64,000 nucleotides of DNA, from contig NW_022985449.1 of assembly GCF_010093595.1 (NCBI RefSeq), positions 245,410 through 309,409 of the forward strand, given 5' to 3'. How positions within the stretch are numbered: position 1 is the stretch's first letter; each line of letters opens with the position of its first letter. Below the pieces are notes generated by a model, which worked only from the letters and a program-made list of their open reading frames with translations, did no database searches and had not been told where the DNA came from. The translations under genes were made by a program, and so were the position numbers. Shown piece after piece: positions 21,262 through 31,644 of the stretch. This DNA comes from Mytilinidion resinicola (taxonomy: Eukaryota; Ascomycota; Dothideomycetes; Mytilinidiales; Mytilinidiaceae).

Positions 21262-24200
21262 GTACCCCCCTCCTAAACCCAAGTCTCTTAGCGAGTAGGA
21301 GGCGCTGTTTATAATGTGTACGGCTATTTGTCGGGAGTAGGGCCGTGAATCAAATCTTGATTAAGGTTTCAGGGTCCAGCAGGACGGGGCTTATTAGACG
21401 CAGGATTGTAAGCTTCGGGGTGGCGGTAATAATAATTAGCCGCAGCAGTAGTGTCCTTTAGGTTGTTAACGGGTTGCCAGGACAGGTTGTTATATCCAGT
21501 CTATTAGACTAAGTACTTGTATTGCTTTTAGCGCCGGTTTAGGCGCATGCCTTTAATACGGTTAATATACTATTTAGTCTCTTCTTTAACTTAAATAGGT
21601 TCAGGTGGGGGCAACTCCTGGCTAGGCAGGTAGTTAGCTTGCGGAGCGGCAGGACGGAGTAATAAGATATAGAAGACAGGATATATCTTTATAAATTTAG
21701 GTAGGCCTAGTTAATAGGCGTACGGAAAGATAATCTATATAATTAGGAACTTCCCTAAGTTCTTCTAATTAAGCTTCTTAGCGGGTTAATTTATATAGAT
21801 ATTCTGTATATTTAACTAGACTTTATTACCTACTTTATAGGCCGGTGCGCCTATATATTTTTAGTTAGCATATTCTTCTTATATTACTTAGGCCTAAGTT
21901 ATCTCTTTACGGATAAACTGCTTAATATCTAATATTTTATTAACTATCTAATTAGCCTTAAGTGCTTGCAGTGCTTAATAGGCAGGGCGCGGAGTTCCTA
22001 ATAGCGGTTTAAAGCCTATTCTTAGGTATTATTCTAAAATAGCAATAAACAGTATTACTATTGTTAATTTAGATCGGGTGTTATTTGCCTTAAACTAAGC
22101 GGACGGCAGCCAGGTAACCTAGTTATCTTGCTTATAGTTTATATAGGCGCGGAGGACTTATTCTAGTATTAAATTAGCCTTCTCTGTTTAGCTATTAGTT
22201 TCCGGGTAGAAGGCCGATAATAATTAGGCTTTAATACATAGTTGCTTATAGAGTTTATCCTAAAACGCGGAGATAAACTACAATCCTTAATCGGATACGC
22301 ATATATTAGGTAATCCGTAATATACCTAAATATATTAGTAGAATAGGTTAGCTATAGCCTTAGCTATAATTGTTCTATAAGGAATTATATATTAGTACTT
22401 GCTTAGGCGGTTTACTATAACTATAATATTAGTGTAGCCTTTAGATTCGGGTAGTTTAATAATAAAGTTAATAGAAATATCTTGCTAGCAACGCTGCAGA
22501 ACGGGCAGGGGTTTTAGGAAGCTATTATACTTTTCTTTTAAAGCCTTTATACAGCAATAGGTATAATAGTATACTATAAATTAGCGGATTATTTTAAATA
22601 TATACAGCTAGTAGTATTCTCTTTAGAAGATTTCTAGAGTTTTTCTATATTTAGGGTGGCCGCCAACAGGGGAATTATACACGTAACGAAGCAGTTTAAT
22701 TTTTAGTTTATTATTATTAGGAATTGCTATTCGGTTGCGGAAGTAGAGCTTGCTATCTTGCTCTTTGTATTTACTTAGGGTAATCTTCTTAAAGCAGCGT
22801 ACTCCGGAGCGTAATATCTCTAGAACTTCCTGGATAAACTTATTATTTAGGTATTTATCCTCGATAATCTCCTAAATTATTTGGTCGGTTTCTATTAGAT
22901 TTAACTGTGTAAATAGGTTAGAACGGAGCAGTATCTAATTTTAGGCTGCTTAAGCTTCTTTTTATATAGGCGTATCTTACGTACAACGCGTTAAGGCGTT
23001 AGGCTTCTTACTATACTTGCTAGGTTGGTAGGTAATTAAGAAGTTAAATTAGGACAGGTATTTAGACTAATAAGCCTATTAGTAGCTTAACTGCTTTATA
23101 GTTATAAAGTACTGCAGGTTCTTATAGTTGCTAAGAACCTAAATTAGAAATACTGCGCCTTCTAGTTTAGGCCGCCACTGTTTAAAGTATTGGATAATTG
23201 CTAGGAGTTCCTTATTATAGATCTTGTAGTTATATTTAGCAGAACTTAATTATTTTAAGAAGTAGGCTATAGGTCGGAGTATTCCTTATTTATCTATTTG
23301 TAAGAGTACTCTAGCGTTTATATAGTTAGATAAATTAGCCTTAATAATAATTAGCAGTTTAGGGTTAAAATAACAGAGGATTAGGGCGGTGGTAAACGCT
23401 ATTTTAAGTTGTTTAAATACCGCACGGCAGGACTTATTAAACTGGAACGGAATGTTCTTCTTTATAAGTGCAATTAGGGGAGCGGCCAGGCTAGAGAAAT
23501 CGTCGATAAATTATCGGTAGAAGTTTGCAAATCTAATAAAGGCTTGTACGTTTTTAATATTATAGGGGACTTCCTAGTTATAAATATCCTTAATCTTGTT
23601 CGGGACTATACTAATTCCGCCGGTTAATATTATATACCCTAGGTAGGTAACTTTATCCTAATAGAATTCGCACTTATTAACGTTTAGTTGTAGGCCGGCG
23701 GCTTCTATTGCTTTTAGGACTAGCTTTATATAATACTAGTGGTTTTTAAAGTTTTTGCTGTATATTAAAATATTGTTAATATATGCGGTATAGAATACAT
23801 CTAGGTACAGGCGGAGCACGTTGTTTACGTAGTGTTAGAACGTGCTAAAAGCATTAGCTAATCTAAATAGCATTACCAGGTATTTAAACAGGCTGTATTG
23901 CGTCCGGAAAGCAGTTAGCTATTCGTCTCCTTTCGCGATTTATAAGCGATTAAATGCGGAGATAATATCGAGCTTTATATAGTATTTCGCCTTGCTTAAT
24001 TATGCTAGGGTTTCCTAAATTAAGGGGATTAGGTATTAGTTCTTAACAGTTATAGTATTTAGCGCGCGGTAGTCGATACAGAATTGTAGGCCTCCTCCGG
24101 GCTTCTTAATAAAGATAACCGGAGAGGCGACAGGTAATAAACTGGCACGGATAAATCCTTTCGCGAGGTTGTTGTTAAGGTACTTCCTTAGCACCTTTAA

Positions 24201-24306
24201 TTCATTTTATAATATTCCGTATAATAGGCTAAATCTATATAGTTTGCTGTCTTTAAGTATAATCTTATAATTATATATTTAGTGTTTAGGTAACTTATTA
24301 GCTTCC

Positions 24307-24600
24307 TGTTTAACGGAGTACGTGTTCCTAGCCAGCTAGCCTACGGAGTGTGGTACGGCTAGCGTCGGCTACCTTAATATAGAACACGGTTCCTATATTT
24401 AGCCCTTACAGTTCTACAGTACGGCTACGTAAGCCTCCACACACAGGAGTATATATACGGCGTACGTAGCCTAGATAGATGCTTATCCAATACATTACTT
24501 ACCTCGTTTAATGCATTGTTTCACCTCCATCCTTACTGTTGGGAGAAGGTCTTCAGCAAATAGTAATATTATGCTAGAACTTTTGTAGCTGGGTTAGTTT
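24307..24600. mobile_element. Low-RIP insert in Gypsy element 2, possible solo LTR
   Basis: Compared with element 1 (18360-18460), element 2 has extra, compositionally normal DNA here, starting TGTTTAACGG. It contains a TATA-like AGTATATATACGG and ends somewhere between TCTTCAGCA (24559) and 24600. TG...CA ends and its size suggest a solo LTR of another family, but I find no clear TSD. Confidence 0.35.
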
Positions 24601-26641
24601 AGGTTTTTAGAGCTAAGGCCTTATTAATATTAGCAATAGTAATAGCAAAGATTTTATAATCGGGTTGTCGGGCTAATCGGGTTATAGACGCCGCGTTTAG
24701 TATACAGATATCCGTCCGGGTATTAGGTTTAAATTTAGAATTAGATTTAGTTTTAGGTTTAGTTTCTAGCTTAGGTTTAGGGTCGGGCATATTTATCTAG
24801 CGTACTATTTTAGGAAGCTAGTAATCGTGTCGGTGTTATATAGATAGGCTCGATTGCTGCAAGTAAAAGCGTTAGGTTAGAGGTGTTAGGCACTGCTTAA
24901 TAAGGGGCGCTTTAGGAAGCTGTTCTATATAAGTTCTTATTGCAGAGGTTTAGGAGTTGCGCAGGCATCGCACCTGGTATTAGGACAATTAAAACAACAG
25001 TTATTAGTTATTATAGTTAAATCCAATATAGTGCTTATATAGCTAGGGCTATTCTAGTAGCAGCTTATATTTGCCGAGTTCTAGTATATAGAGATAGATC
25101 TATTCTATATAGTTTAGGTAGCAGAGGGTTACTTGCGTAGAGTGCGTAATCTATCCTCTTTTAAGCGTTTTTCTATTAAATCTAGTTAGGCGTAAGATAT
25201 AAAGGAGCAGGTCGAGGCGGAGGTTCTATGCGCGCGCTAGATTCCTATAAATATAACCTATACCTATAGCTCTACTATCGATTAGAGCTACAGCATCTAT
25301 ACAGGTAGGGCCTTATTATACAGAAACAGGGATAAAAATCTATTATTTCCAGGAGTTAGGTTTAGGTTCTTTAAACAGGTTTATAGAAATCCGGGGTTAG
25401 AATAGTCCCGGGGGGCAACTTAGCCCCGGAACGGGGCTTTTAATAACTTTTTTATACAGGATAAGCCGCTACCTTTAGATTAATTAGAGCTAAAGAATAA
25501 AGCGGTAGACACGGAGGAACGGCGGGCAGATAAAAATTAGGTGGAATTAGTTAATTGCGCGTATATACGCGGTTAGGGGCTTAGAGGCTTATCTACACTA
25601 GATAATTAGACTTAAGGTAAGGAGATAAAGTAATCGCAGGAGATATAGCTATACTTTCCGCATTTAAAGCAGAGGCCCTTTTAACAATATTTATCTTATT
25701 CGGCTAAGCCGGCTGGAGCATATTTAGATATATTAATTTCTATTGCATTTAGGTCCTTTTATAATAGAGGGGAATATTAAAAGGGTTAGCTGGGCAGGAA
25801 TTATAGATTATTATTATACTTCGCGATTAAGTTAGTATAGTTATTTAGATTATCTAGGGTAGTAGCGCTAACTATTGCACAGCAGAGTTTATTAGAGAGG
25901 GAGTATTAGAGCTAAGTTATTAGGCCAGCTTTATTTAGATCTATATTAGCGGTAAGTTATTAGAATTTAGCAAAGTATAATATAAAGGCACACCTTTCTT
26001 ACTTTAGTGCATAGAGTTAATTTAAGGATATAAGTTTCTAGTTCGGATCGCTGTATATAGCCTGCAGGAATTGGATAAGTTAATTAACAGTGCAGATATT
26101 TTAGTCTATTAAGGGGTCGATAAGCGTTAACAGGTTAGATTCCAATTAAAAGTAAGTATATAGCAGGCGAGCACGTTTAGTTAGGTATTAATTAGCATTT
26201 CCTTCTAGTTTATACTATAGTTGTCGGATAAAGATTAGGAGTTCCTTTTAACTCCTCTTAAATATTAGAGGGTTAATTAGATATTTAGTCTTTAGGGTCG
26301 GCGGGGCGGCGGCTGTTAGGAAGGAGTCTGTTAAAGTTAGCGGAGTAACTTTAATAGTTAGGGTCTATATACAGTTTATATTATTAGCAGGTATTAAGCT
26401 ATTATTCGATTTATAAACAGAAGGCCCTGCGAATTGTTAGTCGGGCGCCAGTGGTGGAGTAGGGGTAGATTTAGACCGAATTGCGGCTACTTCCTCCTGC
26501 AGAGCAGCAATTTCCTATTTCTAGGCGGACAGGACTTCTATTATAGCAGCCTGCTGTTCCTTTATAGAGCTAACGAGCTCTAAAAGCATTATAGTCGGGT
26601 CGGCAGGGGTGTCTATAGTAGTAAGAGTAGACATAACGTAA

Positions 26642-27051
26642 TATTATAATAGCGCTACACGCAAGAGGTCGAGGGCTTAAAGAGGAGCGTTGATTAGGTG
26701 CTATATACAATGCTATATAGAGAATCAAGACGTTGTGTAAGGAACAGGAAGACGGGAGACGGGCCACCGGATATAAGGGCGTGGCCGAGCGCGTGGCGTA
26801 CGGCCTCTATGCCGTTTCGGCGCGTGGCACGCGTGTACGCGAGGTCCTTACCAGATTAGGTAATAGGAAAAGGGGGCAGCCGGTAGGTGGCTGGAGCGGG
26901 ACAGGATAGGAAGCGGAAGCGAGACGGGAGCGGAGCAGGGTAGGCAGGGCAGGAGGCCGGCCAACGGTAGTAGGCCGGTGCAGATTGCTGGAGTTGTAGC
27001 AATCTGCGGCAGAATTTCGGTAGGTAGGGTGTCGCGGTCGATACTGTGACA
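26642..27051 (-). repeat. 5' LTR of Gypsy element 2 (410 bp)
   Basis: The outer end reads TGTCACAGTATCG on the minus strand and the inner end ATAATA (RIPed from GTGATA). The core is GC-rich and contains the hairpin CAGATTGCT..AGCAATCTG at 26981-27006. Confidence 0.87.
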
Positions 27052-27056
27052 GTAGA

Positions 27057-28440
27057 AAAGGCCTATTTAGTAACTGCCTTAACCTTTTCTAGGTCTATTT
27101 TAACGCTATTAGTAGTAATAATAAGGCCTAAGTATTTAATACGCTTAATAAGAAATTTGCACTTATTAATATCTAAGTATAGGCCGGCCTTATAAAGTTA
27201 GTCTAATACCTTTTATATATATATATACTTTTTCTCTATTCTATTAGTAAATATAAGTATATTATCTATATAGGCCGAATAGAAGTTATTTAGGTACTTC
27301 TATAGAATATTATTAATAAATATTTAAAAGGTGCTAGGGCCGTTGTATATACTAAATCCTAAAACCTTAGATTAGAATATTCTATATTACGTAATAAAAG
27401 CTATTTTCTATTTATTACCTAGTTTAATATATATATAATTAAAAGTAGAAATAATATCTAACTTAGTATACTACTTAGCCTTATATAGGCGGTTAAGCGT
27501 CTTCTATATAATTAGAATTAGGTATTAGTTTTTAATAGTAATAGCGTTAAGCTTTTAGTAGTTAATATAGAAGCAGTATATTCTATCCGGTTTTTTAACT
27601 AATAGTACTAGTATATATATAGGGGAGTTACTGTTTTTAATAAAGCCCTTACTAAGTAACTTTTATAGCTTATTATATATAATATAGTTCTTTTCCTCTA
27701 ATATAGTATAGGTCTTATACTTAGATAGTATTATATTTAGTTATAATAGAATAGTATAGTTATAGTTTTAGTATAAAGAAAAGTTGCCTACTTTCTAGTA
27801 AAACTATATATTAACTTAGGAATAGAAGCGCTTATCTAGCCGGTAATAGAGCTTATTAGGTAAGTATATCTTACGCTTCTTTATAAACTTATTATATTTA
27901 TTAACTAAAAAAGCGTAAAGTTTAAGCGTGCTATTTTATTCTAGTATACTACTAATATATCTAATAGCTAGCGTATTAAATAAGGAGTTATCTAGTACTA
28001 GAATAAATTCTAGTTTATAAATCTAAAAAAGGTTTTTAGGTTTAGCTTATTAAATATAGCGTTCTATAGAACTAATAGATATTGCGAATAAAAGCTTAGA
28101 CTAAAGTTTAGTAGGTCTAGTAGTATAGAAAAAAGCTTTTTTATAAAAGATCTTTACTAGTATACTATTCTAATAGCAGTAAAAATCTTAGTATTATAAT
28201 TAATAAAAGTAGAAGCTTTTCTTAACAAAATTAATTTCTAGATTATAGGTTTTATGCTAGTTAGTTTCTAGAACTATAGGAATATAGCCTAGGTTAGTAA
28301 TATAGCAGACTAGCTGTTCTATATATAAGCCTATAGTAATATTAACAACCGCAGCATATATAATAGTCTAGGTAGAGTTGGAATTATTAATATAGCTAAG
28401 ATATTAAGGTGATTAAAGGGGAAATAAATGAATTTTATAT
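27057..28440 (-). mobile_element. Outer Gypsy-type remnant (reverse transcriptase)
   Basis: The minus strand reads a RIPed RT: INKCKFLIKRIKYLGLI then EKVKAVT, a standard Gypsy signature. It continues across element 2 into the 20864-20930 sliver. The rest of the segment is stop-filled. No LTR of this element was found. Confidence 0.7.
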
Positions 28441-28442
28441 TA

Positions 28443-29427
28443 GGGACAGATAATTGTACACCCCCTAACGAGTAATCGTACACCCCCTTTCGAGTAATTA
28501 TACACCCCTTCTACTCCTGTCGTTTCACCGCCTCCTAATTGGCTCGGAGCAGCGCGGAGCTTCCTCCGGGCATTCACCTTTACGTCTCTATACACGTGAT
28601 GCTATACGCGAGGCCGTATATAAGCTGGTACGTAAGGCTATACGTAAGGCTATACAAATCGGCACGGCTATACAGCCTCTCCGTTTTACGGCGCATCCTT
28701 TCCGACTTGTATAGCCTCACGTATTATTATCTAGTCTAAGTGTAAGTCTAGAATAGAGTTCTATTCTAGAAGTGTCTACGTGCCTATAAATATGCCAAAC
28801 CCGTTAAAACCTCACCTTATTACAGCTCCTTTGCATCGAGCCTAGCCCCCTAGCATTGCCGCCTGCACCTACTCCTTATACTAATCCACATACGCCTCAG
28901 CCTCCCCCTTATATTGATACTCAGCAGGCCCTAGAATGTTCCTACGGCTCTCCGGCCGGCTTAATAACTCAGCAGTGCCTACAGCAACACCTGGTGGATG
29001 CTGAGACCCTCCTAGACGTGCCTGTAGAGCTGCAATCTGTCGTAGAATGTCCGCACGGTCATCCTCTTGTTCCACCTGAGGTTGAGGCTAAGCACTATCT
29101 TGCCTCTGAGCTCGTGCCTTTTTCCGTGGTACCTTATCCTTTGCACCAGGCGGCCGGCCGCGCTTTTTAGCTGCAGGTGCAGCCGTAGGCGCTGCTGTAG
29201 GCGCTGCTGTAGGCGCTGCTGTAGGTGCTGCTGTAGGCGCTGCTGTATGCGCTGCTATATTATAGAGGGAGAGGAAGAGGATGTAATTAATTGTGATCAA
29301 GGCCGCATTTGGAGCAAGTTAAGCGAGCGAATCGGAGGCTACGGAGCAGCCCTCCGAGCCAATCAGAAGATCAGATGAAAGTGGGGTGTGTGGTTACTCG
29401 AAAAGGGGTGTGCGATTATCTGCCCCC
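28443..29427. mobile_element. TA-flanked TIR element with CACCCCCT-array ends (copy 2)
   Basis: Inverted ends GGG.CAGATAAT(T/C)G with repeated ATCGTACACCCCCT-type units are flanked by TA at 28441-28442 and 29428-29429. The subterminal CTAATTGGCTCGGAG and the internal CTATACGTAAGGC units match the element at 2795-3487, but this member is longer (985 bp) because it carries an extra coding-like insert (28881-29300). Confidence 0.75.
28881..29300 (-). pseudogene. ORF carried by TIR element: AT-hook protein fragment with one stop
   Basis: One minus-strand frame spans both halves, with a single in-frame TAG (about 29088, CAG to TAG possible). It begins with a (TAAP)n repeat encoded by a 15-bp tandem repeat at about 29180-29250, followed by an AT-hook-like KKRGRPPGAKDK and then the helical DDRADILRQIAALQARLGG. 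It could be a captured gene piece or a transposon gag-like fragment. No product should be assumed. Confidence 0.45.
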
Positions 29428-29429
29428 TA

Positions 29430-29979
29430 AGTATAAAGGAGAAAAAGCAATAAAGAAAACCCTCTAGGTTATATACCCTTTCCGCTTTTATACAATTTGG
29501 TCCTGATCCTTCTGCTCTCTCTGATCCTTCTTCGCCAAGTCCGATCACAGAGATCAGGTCGATCACCTTTTGACCTCTCTGCTCCCTGTTCTTGGCGCTT
29601 GCCAACACAGATCATAGAGATCACACCACGTGACCCTCTGCTCATGTGTTTTGCCTGGGCCCTGTCCCCGGGCCCTGTCCCCTTGGTCCCTGCGTTCTGG
29701 CCTTGGGAACCTCTTTCCGTTCCTCGCGTGCTGGGACGCCCTGCGTCCTGGGTCGCTTGTCCTGGGACCGCCTTCATCCTAGGATGCCTGTCCTGGGAGT
29801 CTCCGCGTCCTAGGCCGCCACTTGTCCTAGGACGGTTGTTCTGGGACACTCCTTGCCCTGGTACACCTGCCGTTCCAACCCGTATGGGCCTGGGTGCTGT
29901 TGGGATCTGGGTGTGGTTATCTGGGTTATTGCTGTTGTCCGTAACAGGACCCAGTACTGGGCTTCAATTCTCGTGAAGA
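29430..29979. repeat. Degenerate GTCCTGGGAC-type repeats
   Basis: Between about 29640 and 29870 the unit (G)TCCTGGGAC/GTCCTAGGAC recurs every 15-30 bp. Open frames here on both strands are low-complexity products of the repeat. No gene is seen between the island and the beta-lactamase-like gene. Confidence 0.5.
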
Positions 29980-31644
29980 TCAGAGCTCCTGGTTCTCATC
30001 CATGGTTTGAGACTCTTCTTGTCGCTTGTAGAAGGCTTCCCCTGGTTCCTTCAACTCAGAATCGTGTCTCCACCACAAGCACTGGATGTTTGAGCCAGTT
30101 TTGTCGGCTTCGAACTTGATGATGTGGTAGTCGATAGGATCCACGGTGTATCGCGCACGTTCCACGAGTTCGTCGTAGGTCAAGCTCCAAGAAAAGCTGT
30201 CTTCCTTGTACGTAACAAGTTGAAATGTGTCGGCGGAGCGTCCCATATAGGAAACAAACAGTGTCTCCTCTTTCTCGTTATGATTGATATCAACAAAAAA
30301 ATTCCCAGCGGCATTGCAATATCGCCCTACGTAGCTATCCAGGGACCGTGTCGGCTTGGACACCGTCTGTCCGTCAGAGAGCTTCTTGTTGAGGTCAGCG
30401 ACTTCATCTATTGTACTCTTCGCTGACTTCCGCGCCAAATCACCATAATCCACCGCATTCTCAAGGTTGTCAAACAGTGCCTCAATAAGGAGCTCGCCGA
30501 TCCACCGAACACCGCCATTGAGCGAAAGCGAATTTGTCAACACAATGACTGCGCTACCAGTCTCGGGAAATAGAGCGTTGTATGTGTTGTATCCAGGAAT
30601 GCTCCCGCCATGATAAAGAGCCAGACGAGACGGTGCGCCCGTACCAACGACGGGACTAAGTTCGCTCTTCCCATTGTCACCCGGAGCTAGTATGGCTGGG
30701 AGTTGGGCCCGTGCCCAACCGAAAGCGTAGGAGTGTTCTCGTAGCGAGCGCGATGGCAAAGGCATCTGACCTCGCCAAAGTTTGAGTATGTTTTTGATAG
30801 GATTTTCCGATCGACCTGAGGGATTCTGTGAAGATAGGAAAGTCATTTCCTAGCGGGCAGCTATGATGAAATTCTTGTAAAGGGTCAGGAGGTCGTTAAC
30901 AGAACTCCTAATCCCTCCCGCCGGTCCCATCAGTACATCTTTGCCCTTTATAGCTGGAGGTATTCGAACAACGGACGTGTTTGTCAAGGCAGCGTAAGGA
31001 CTTGCTTCATTCTCCATAGTGTCCGAGGTGTAATAGGTCCTACTCATGCTGAGCGGGTTGAGAAGTCGCTTATGGAGAGCTTCACTAAAGGTAGTGCCAG
31101 TCCGGTTCTCAATTACCTGGCTGAGTACCTCATACGCAAAGTTGTTGTAAAGGAAGTCGGCCCGGAATGGTCTAACAGCGGGGGCATGGTTGAGTATCGA
31201 GATTGCTTCGGACCTCTTGAGGAAAGGAATGTTGTCCGAGGCCAGCCATAATGAGTCCAGAGCGGCCAGCCCAGTTCGGTGAGTGAGCAGATCTGCGATT
31301 GTGATATCCCCATAGACGTCGGAGCGATGAAAGTCGGTCAAGACGTCCTTTAGAAGGGTGTCCCAGCCTAACGCGTTCTCATCGACAAGGGACGATAATA
31401 GAGCTGCTGTGAAGGCTTTGCTAAGGGAGCCCAAGACGTACGTGGTGTCACTGTCGCAGTGTACCTTGTTTTCGACGTCGGCATACCCAAATGAAGCCTG
31501 ATAGACTACTTCGTCATGATGAAGGATGCCGATTGAGACGCCTGGGATCCCCGATAGATTGCAAATATGGGTAACGATCGAACTCAGTGCTGCGAACTTG
31601 CTGGAGAAGTTCTTCATTCTGGGACTCGGATCTGTGGGTGGCAT
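29980..31644 (-). pseudogene. Serine beta-lactamase-like hydrolase with one in-frame TAG
   Basis: The frame is open from ATG 31644 to a TAG at 30852-30850, then continues in the same frame to 29980. The two halves together (about 554 residues) make one class C beta-lactamase/D-aminopeptidase-type protein. Seen are the S-x-x-K box (S73-L-S-K76), the Y-x-N box (Y166-N-N168), and in the second half HGGSIPGYN as the third box. The family hydrolyses or transfers amide or ester bonds, and fungal members often lie in secondary-metabolite or detoxification loci. The stop separates the active-site boxes, so the first half alone should be inactive. It may be a real nonsense mutation, a strain allele or a sequence error. 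Confidence 0.85.

Larger units (their letters stand above)
20931..27051 (-). mobile_element. Gypsy LTR retrotransposon 2, full length, mosaic RIP
   Basis: LTRs at 20931-21261 (interrupted by Ns) and 26642-27051 (410 bp) are flanked by TSDs GTAGA at 20926-20930 and 27052-27056. The polypurine tract GGAGGGGGGTAC precedes the left LTR on the minus strand, so transcription runs right to left. Gag begins at the ATG 26634-26632 (MSTLTTIDTPADP), only 7 nt inside the 5' LTR. Pol is colinear with element 1 but diverged. Internal coding DNA is RIPed, while both LTR cores keep high GC and look unmutated. Confidence 0.88.

Noticed and set aside
20907..21282. ORFs running through the assembly gap
   Set aside because: They exist only because the N run contains no stops.
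29469..29849. 126-codon minus-strand ORF beside the island
   Set aside because: It lies over the GTCCTGGGAC repeats and has a repeat-driven Gly/Arg/Asp-rich sequence.
30844..30855. Programmed stop-codon readthrough in the beta-lactamase-like gene
   Set aside because: The known fungal readthrough context is UGA-CUA; this is TAG-GAA and splits the catalytic domain, so a nonsense mutation is simpler.
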